Below, piece by piece: positions 60,185-64,000 of a DNA stretch of 64,000 bases. The position numbers and the translations under genes were made by a program. Source of the stretch: Seohaeicola zhoushanensis (GTDB taxonomy: Bacteria; Pseudomonadota; Alphaproteobacteria; Rhodobacterales; Rhodobacteraceae); assembly GCF_014656415.1 (NCBI RefSeq), contig NZ_BNCJ01000002.1, positions 214,188 through 278,187 on the forward strand. The letters are read 5' to 3'. Within the stretch, counting starts at the first letter, position 1, and every line of letters begins with the position of its first letter. Under the pieces are notes generated by a model that did no database searches, had not been told where the DNA came from, and saw only the letters and a program-made list of their open reading frames with translations.

Positions 60185-60641
60185 CGCGCGCGGCTGGCGC
60201 GCTTCGATCCTCGGCGCGGGAATGGGCGTTGCAATGGTGATCTCCGCCTCCTCTCCTCGGCGCCTGTCCTGAGTCAGGTTTGACCGGGATGAGGGCCGAA
60301 TTCACGACCGAATTGCCCAAAACGCCCAAATCCGCGCCGATCGCGCCCGAAAAAAGGGCATCTCAGGGGTGATTGCCTAGAAATTAATCGCATCGGACCA
60401 AAGTCCGGCGGAATCGGCACATGGATGTTGCCGCATCGCGGCGAGAACGCATGGATGTTGATGCCTGCCTAAGCGTCACCTTGGCGTGAATCGAGAAAAA
60501 GCGGGTGTGTGACGTCCTGCATGACTTGGACATCGGGCAAGACGCCACACGGGTGCAACAAAATATGTTGCGGGGGATCAGGTAGAACGAAGCGCCTTGT
60601 TCGGCAAGGACCGCTCTCCGTTTCCCCGCCTGGAGGAATAC
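60185..60641. promoter_or_regulatory. Divergent ureD/urtA control region
   Basis: 457 bp without a gene (apart from a possible ureD N-terminal extension). Contains a 5-bp hairpin CGGAC-CAAA-GTCCG (60394-60407), a direct repeat CATGGATGTTG at 60420-60430 and 60450-60460 (exactly 30 bp apart), and the inverted repeat GCAACA-AAATA-TGTTGC (60555-60571). No clean sigma70 or sigma54 promoter is visible. Likely carries nitrogen-responsive control of urea uptake and urease; the factors are unknown. Confidence 0.55.
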
Positions 60642-61919
60642 ATGACGGTTTTCAAATCCGCATTGGCAGCCGGCCTGGCGCTGGGCGCGCTGGCCCTTCC
60701 GGCCTGGGCGCAAGACACCATCAAGGTCGGCGTTCTTCACTCGCTCTCGGGCACGATGGCGATCTCCGAAACCACGCTGAAAGACACCATGCTCATGCTG
60801 ATCGACGAGCAGAACGCCAAGGGTGGCGTGCTCGGCAAGAAGCTGGAAGCCGTGGTGGTCGACCCGGCCTCGGACTGGCCGCTCTTTGCCGAAAAGGCAC
60901 GCGAGCTGCTGACGGTCGAGAAGGTCGACGTGATGTTCGGCTGCTGGACCTCGGTCTCGCGGAAGTCGGTTCTGCCGGTCATCGAAGAGCTGAACGGCCT
61001 GCTGTTCTACCCGGTGCAATACGAGGGTGAAGAGAGCTCCAAGAACGTCTTCTACACCGGCGCCGCGCCGAACCAGCAGGCGATCCCGGCCACCGATTAC
61101 TTCCTCGACGAACTCGGGATCCAGAAGTTCGCGCTGCTCGGCACCGACTACGTCTATCCGCGCACGACCAACAACATCCTGGAAAGCTACCTGATCTCCA
61201 AGGGCATCCCCAAGGAAGACATCTTCGTCAACTACACCCCCTTCGGCCATTCCGACTGGTCCAAGATCGTGGCTGACGTGGTGGCGCTGGGCGCCGACGG
61301 CAAGAAGGTCGGCGTGATCAGCACGATCAACGGCGATGCCAACATCGGCTTCTACAAGGAACTCGCCGCCGCGGGCATCTCGGCGGACGACATTCCGGTT
61401 GTCGCCTTCTCGGTGGGTGAGGAAGAGCTCTCGGGCCTCGACACCTCGAACCTCGTCGGCCACCTGGCCGCCTGGAACTACTTCCAGTCCGCCGATGTGC
61501 CGGTCAACGAAGAGTTCATCAAGAAGTGGAAGGCCTTCGCCGGCGAGAAGCGCGTGACCAACGACCCGATGGAAGCCCATGTCATCGGCTTCAACATGTG
61601 GGTCCAGGCGGTCGAGAAGGCCGGCACCACCGAGGTCGATAAGGTCCGCGAGGCCATGTACGGCCAGGAAACGCCGAACCTGACCGGCGGGATCGCCAAG
61701 ATGCTGCCGAACCACCACCTGACCAAGCCGGTGCTGATCGGCGAGATCCGTGCCGACGGCCAGTTCGACATCATCTCGCAGACCGAGCCGGTGCCGGGCG
61801 ATGCATGGACCGACTTCCTGCCGGAATCCGCCGTCCTCGAGTCCGACTGGCCGGGCCTCGGCTGCGGGATGTACAACACGCAGACCAAGACCTGCGTGCA
61901 GATCCAGTCGAACTACTGA
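60642..61919 (+). CDS. urtA: Urea ABC transporter substrate-binding protein
   Basis: 425 residues from the ATG at 60642 (GGAGG upstream). Signal peptide (LGALALPAWA, cut near residue 23), then a type I periplasmic-binding fold typical of UrtA (KVGVLHSLSGTMAISE..., DVMFGCWTSVSRKSVLPV, C-terminal CGMYNTQTKTCVQIQ). Binds urea in the periplasm for the Urt importer. Followed by a stable hairpin, then urtB. Confidence 0.96.
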   Translation: MTVFKSALAAGLALGALALPAWAQDTIKVGVLHSLSGTMAISETTLKDTMLMLIDEQNAKGGVLGKKLEAVVVDPASDWPLFAEKARELLTVEKVDVMFGCWTSVSRKSVLPVIEELNGLLFYPVQYEGEESSKNVFYTGAAPNQQAIPATDYFLDELGIQKFALLGTDYVYPRTTNNILESYLISKGIPKEDIFVNYTPFGHSDWSKIVADVVALGADGKKVGVISTINGDANIGFYKELAAAGISADDIPVVAFSVGEEELSGLDTSNLVGHLAAWNYFQSADVPVNEEFIKKWKAFAGEKRVTNDPMEAHVIGFNMWVQAVEKAGTTEVDKVREAMYGQETPNLTGGIAKMLPNHHLTKPVLIGEIRADGQFDIISQTEPVPGDAWTDFLPESAVLESDWPGLGCGMYNTQTKTCVQIQSNY

Positions 61920-61932
61920 ACCCTGACCAGGC

Positions 61933-61957
61933 GAGAGGAGGCGTCATGCCTCCTCTC
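61933..61957 (+). promoter_or_regulatory. Strong intercistronic hairpin between urtA and urtB
   Basis: Perfect 10-bp stem GAGAGGAGGC and GCCTCCTCTC with loop GTCAT, 13 bp after the urtA stop; no T-run. Position and shape fit a 3'-stabiliser or partial attenuator that keeps binding-protein expression above that of the permease. Confidence 0.65.
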
Positions 61958-61975
61958 AACACGGGAAATTCATTC

Positions 61976-63931
61976 ATGATGCGCATTCTCCTGGCTCTGG
62001 CCGCAGTGCTGTCTCTGAGTCTGCCCGTTTCGGCGCAGGAGGCCCCGGTCCAGGCGCTGCTCCAGCAGCACCGCGACATCATCCTCGAAAGCTCGCGCAA
62101 GACCATCGAACCCGCCATCGCCGCCCTTGCTGGCAGCGGGCTTGAGCCGGCCCAGGCCGTGCTGCGGGCCTGGGAAAACAAGGAGATGTGGCTGCGCAGC
62201 AGCGACGGCCGCTTCTACCGGGGTGAATCCGCCGGCGGCAAGGTACAGACCCTCTACGATTTCGACAGCGGCACGAAACTCGGCGACGAGCCCGAATCCG
62301 CCCTGCAGCAGCTCAAGCCCAACAGCGGCATCCGCGCGCTGCTGCGCGCCGCGCTGGTGCAGTTCCAGCTGAACGATCCGAACCCCGAGCGCCGCCGCGC
62401 CGCGCTTCAGACGATCCAGCGCGACGGCGACGCCAGCCACCTCGAACCCCTGCGCGCCTCGATCGAGACCGAGACCGACCCGGCCATCAAGGCGCTGAAG
62501 GAACGCACCGAGGCGCTGCTCTCGATCCGCCACGGCGAGAACGAGGCCCGCCGCGTCGAGGCCATCGAGGCGCTGGCCGGCGACATCGCGCTCGACGTGC
62601 GCGCCGCGCTGAACCCTCTGCTGGCGACCAGGCTCAAGGCCGCGCCGGGCGCCGTCCCCGAGGGCGAGAACGTCGCCCGCCAGCTCAAACCCGGCAGCAC
62701 AGCGCTCAGCCGCGACGATGCCTACAGGCTGCTCGCCGAGAGCGGGCTGGCCAAGCCGCATGTGCCCGCCGCCGACCGGCTGGCAGCCCTTGCCGCCAAT
62801 ATCGCCGATGGCCGCGTCGGCGGCGAACTCGTCGCCCGCCTGACCGACCCCGCCGCGCGCGACCGCGCCTATGCGGCGCTCGCCGCCGAAGGCAAGGCGC
62901 CGCCCACCGTCACCGATGCGGAGTTCGACGCCGCACTCGACGGCCATGTCTTCTACGAGGTCTACGCAGAACCCTCGCGCGCCGTGACCACGGCCGCCGT
63001 CGCCGCCATGTCGGCGATCAACCGCAACGTCGGGATGATGCAGGCGCTCGACCTCGGGCTCGACGCGCTCTCGCTGGCCTCGATCTTCTTCCTCGCGGCC
63101 ATCGGCCTCGCCATCACCTTCGGCGTGATGGGCGTCATCAACATGGCCCATGGCGAATTCATCATGATGGGCGCCTATACCGGCTACGTGGTGCAGCAGT
63201 TCATCCCGAATTACACCGTCTCGATCCTCGTCGCCCTGCCGCTGGCCTTCGCCGTCACCTTCGCCGCCGGCGTGGCGATGGAGCGGCTGGTGATCCGCTG
63301 GCTCTACGACCGCCCGCTGGAAACCCTGCTCGCCACCTTCGGCATCTCGATCGCCCTGCAGCAGATCGCCAAGAACATCTTCGGCACCCAGGCCCGCCCG
63401 CTCACCGCGCCGGCCTGGCTTGACGGCGCCTGGGTGCTGAACGACGTGGTCGGCATCAGCTACATCCGCATCGCCATCTTCATCCTCGCTCTGATCTTCC
63501 TCGCGCTCTTCCTCTTCATCATGAAGAAGACGCGCCTCGGGCTCGAAACCCGCGCGGTGACCCAGAACGCCCGCATGGCGTCGAGCATGGGCATCAACCC
63601 CGACCGGGTGAACATGCTGACCTTCGGCCTCGGCTCCGGCATCGCGGGAATCGCCGGGGTGGCCATCGGCCTCTTCGCCAAGGTCACCTCGGAACTGGGC
63701 CAGGATTACATCGTGCAAAGCTTCATGACCGTGGTGGTCGGCGGCGTCGGCAATATCTGGGGCGCACTGGCGGGGGCCACGATGATCGGCTTCTTCCAGA
63801 AGGGCGTCGAATGGATGAACCCCTCGAACACCCTCGCCGCGCAGACCTACATGATCATCTTCATCATCATCTTCATCCAGTTCCGGCCACGGGGCATCAT
63901 CGCCCTCAAGGGCCGCGCGGCAGGAGACTGA
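61976..63931 (+). CDS. urtB: Urea ABC transporter permease UrtB with long periplasmic N-terminus
   Basis: 651 residues from the ATG at 61976 (or 61979). Signal peptide (MMRILLALAAVLSLSLPVSA), a helical, charged periplasmic region of about 330 residues, then a LivH-type permease domain with the conserved GVINMAHGEFIMMGAYTGY and GVVAGGV-like GVGNIWGALAGA. An ATG at 61946 lies in the hairpin loop and is rejected. The next urt genes (urtC-E) would lie beyond the window. Confidence 0.94.
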   Translation: MMRILLALAAVLSLSLPVSAQEAPVQALLQQHRDIILESSRKTIEPAIAALAGSGLEPAQAVLRAWENKEMWLRSSDGRFYRGESAGGKVQTLYDFDSGTKLGDEPESALQQLKPNSGIRALLRAALVQFQLNDPNPERRRAALQTIQRDGDASHLEPLRASIETETDPAIKALKERTEALLSIRHGENEARRVEAIEALAGDIALDVRAALNPLLATRLKAAPGAVPEGENVARQLKPGSTALSRDDAYRLLAESGLAKPHVPAADRLAALAANIADGRVGGELVARLTDPAARDRAYAALAAEGKAPPTVTDAEFDAALDGHVFYEVYAEPSRAVTTAAVAAMSAINRNVGMMQALDLGLDALSLASIFFLAAIGLAITFGVMGVINMAHGEFIMMGAYTGYVVQQFIPNYTVSILVALPLAFAVTFAAGVAMERLVIRWLYDRPLETLLATFGISIALQQIAKNIFGTQARPLTAPAWLDGAWVLNDVVGISYIRIAIFILALIFLALFLFIMKKTRLGLETRAVTQNARMASSMGINPDRVNMLTFGLGSGIAGIAGVAIGLFAKVTSELGQDYIVQSFMTVVVGGVGNIWGALAGATMIGFFQKGVEWMNPSNTLAAQTYMIIFIIIFIQFRPRGIIALKGRAAGD

Positions 63932-63938
63932 CCATGGC

Positions 63939-64000
63939 TTCTCTTCTTCATAAATATCTCCGGGGGGAGACGCCCGGCACGGGCGGGGGGGGGGGGGGGC
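63939..64000 (+). repeat. Dispersed repeat, copy C, running into a poly-G tract
   Basis: Pyrimidine run TTCTCTTCTT (63939-63948), AAATATCTCCGGGGGG (63952-63967), hairpin CGCCCG-GCA-CGGGCG (63971-63985), then an unbroken run of 15 G (63985-63999). Same design as copies A and B. In copy A a G-rich second hairpin follows at this point. Confidence 0.7.

Noticed and set aside
60481..60545. Sigma54 promoter upstream of urtA
   Set aside because: GG and GC doublets occur but not at the -24/-12 spacing with the surrounding consensus.
60555..60571. NtrC binding site call for the inverted repeat
   Set aside because: Half-sites are GCAACA/TGTTGC and not TGCACC/GGTGCA; symmetry and spacing are similar but the match is not good enough to name the protein.
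61946..61975. An upstream ATG for urtB at 61946
   Set aside because: It lies in the loop/arm of the perfect 10-bp hairpin, and the signal peptide begins cleanly at 61976.
63934..64000. Open frame after urtB starting at an ATG (63934)
   Set aside because: Its first codons are the dispersed repeat and the rest is poly-Gly from the G run; it does not resemble UrtC.

Overview
The window looks like chromosomal DNA of a high-GC alphaproteobacterium, most likely in the Rhodobacteraceae/Paracoccaceae (Roseobacter-like). The evidence is the gene content: DUF2794, a DUF1467 gene beside methylmalonyl-CoA epimerase, DUF1127, PaaX, a urease cluster next to urtAB, and densely overlapping ATGA-linked operons. 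I cannot name the genus. Almost all long opposite-strand reading frames are GC-skew shadows of the genes listed. I see no rRNA, tRNA, CRISPR array, prophage or transposase.

Layout. 1-3.5 kb: an M16 peptidase pair and a STAS-less SulP transporter. 3.5-13.9 kb: PaaX-type regulator, DUF2794, NlpC/P60, leucyl aminopeptidase, beta-carbonic anhydrase, a DUF4139 protein, asd, an MFS transporter and DUF3095. 13.9-20.6 kb: a homoprotocatechuate (3,4-dihydroxyphenylacetate) meta-cleavage operon (hpaF-E-D, an aromatic amino acid decarboxylase, a single-domain hpaG, hpaH) with divergent hpaR. 20.7-27.6 kb: a lytic transglycosylase lipoprotein, an MFS transporter, trhO, NAD salvage genes pncA and pncB, and a membrane histidine kinase. 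27.7-34.8 kb: a seven-gene operon with a dipeptide-type ABC transporter (no binding protein present), an S33 hydrolase, an aldehyde dehydrogenase and an EamA exporter. 35.0-36.2 kb: a low-GC VapBC45-like toxin-antitoxin cassette. 36.2-43.8 kb: carB, cfa, aspS and an orphan DNA methyltransferase. 44.0-47.3 kb: a DUF1800/DUF1501 pair and a GNAT acetyltransferase. 47.3-52.2 kb: a signalling cluster of two histidine kinases, three receiver proteins and a 47-aa membrane peptide, with mce-DUF1467 in the middle. 52.3-60.2 kb: a urease cluster (ureD-A-[56-aa His-rich peptide]-B, ureC, ureE-F-G) containing several non-urease genes, one a diheme cytochrome c on the opposite strand. 60.6 kb to the end: urtA and urtB, transcribed divergently from ureD.

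How it fits together. urtAB would import urea, and the urease cluster would hydrolyse it to ammonia and CO2, with UreEFG-D loading nickel. The hpa operon would open the ring of homoprotocatechuate. Its PLP decarboxylase suggests feeding from tyrosine- or DOPA-derived amines, but the final aldolase (hpaI) is not in the window.

Non-coding signals include a dispersed repeat (three copies, the last running into a 15-G tract at the window end), a run of three look-alike hairpins at 13.87-13.96 kb, a perfect 10-bp hairpin between urtA and urtB, tandem 14-bp operator-like repeats upstream of the DUF1127 gene, and a palindrome over a predicted hpa promoter. Three short coupled or secreted peptides (25, 47 and 56 aa) were found by reading the sequence directly.
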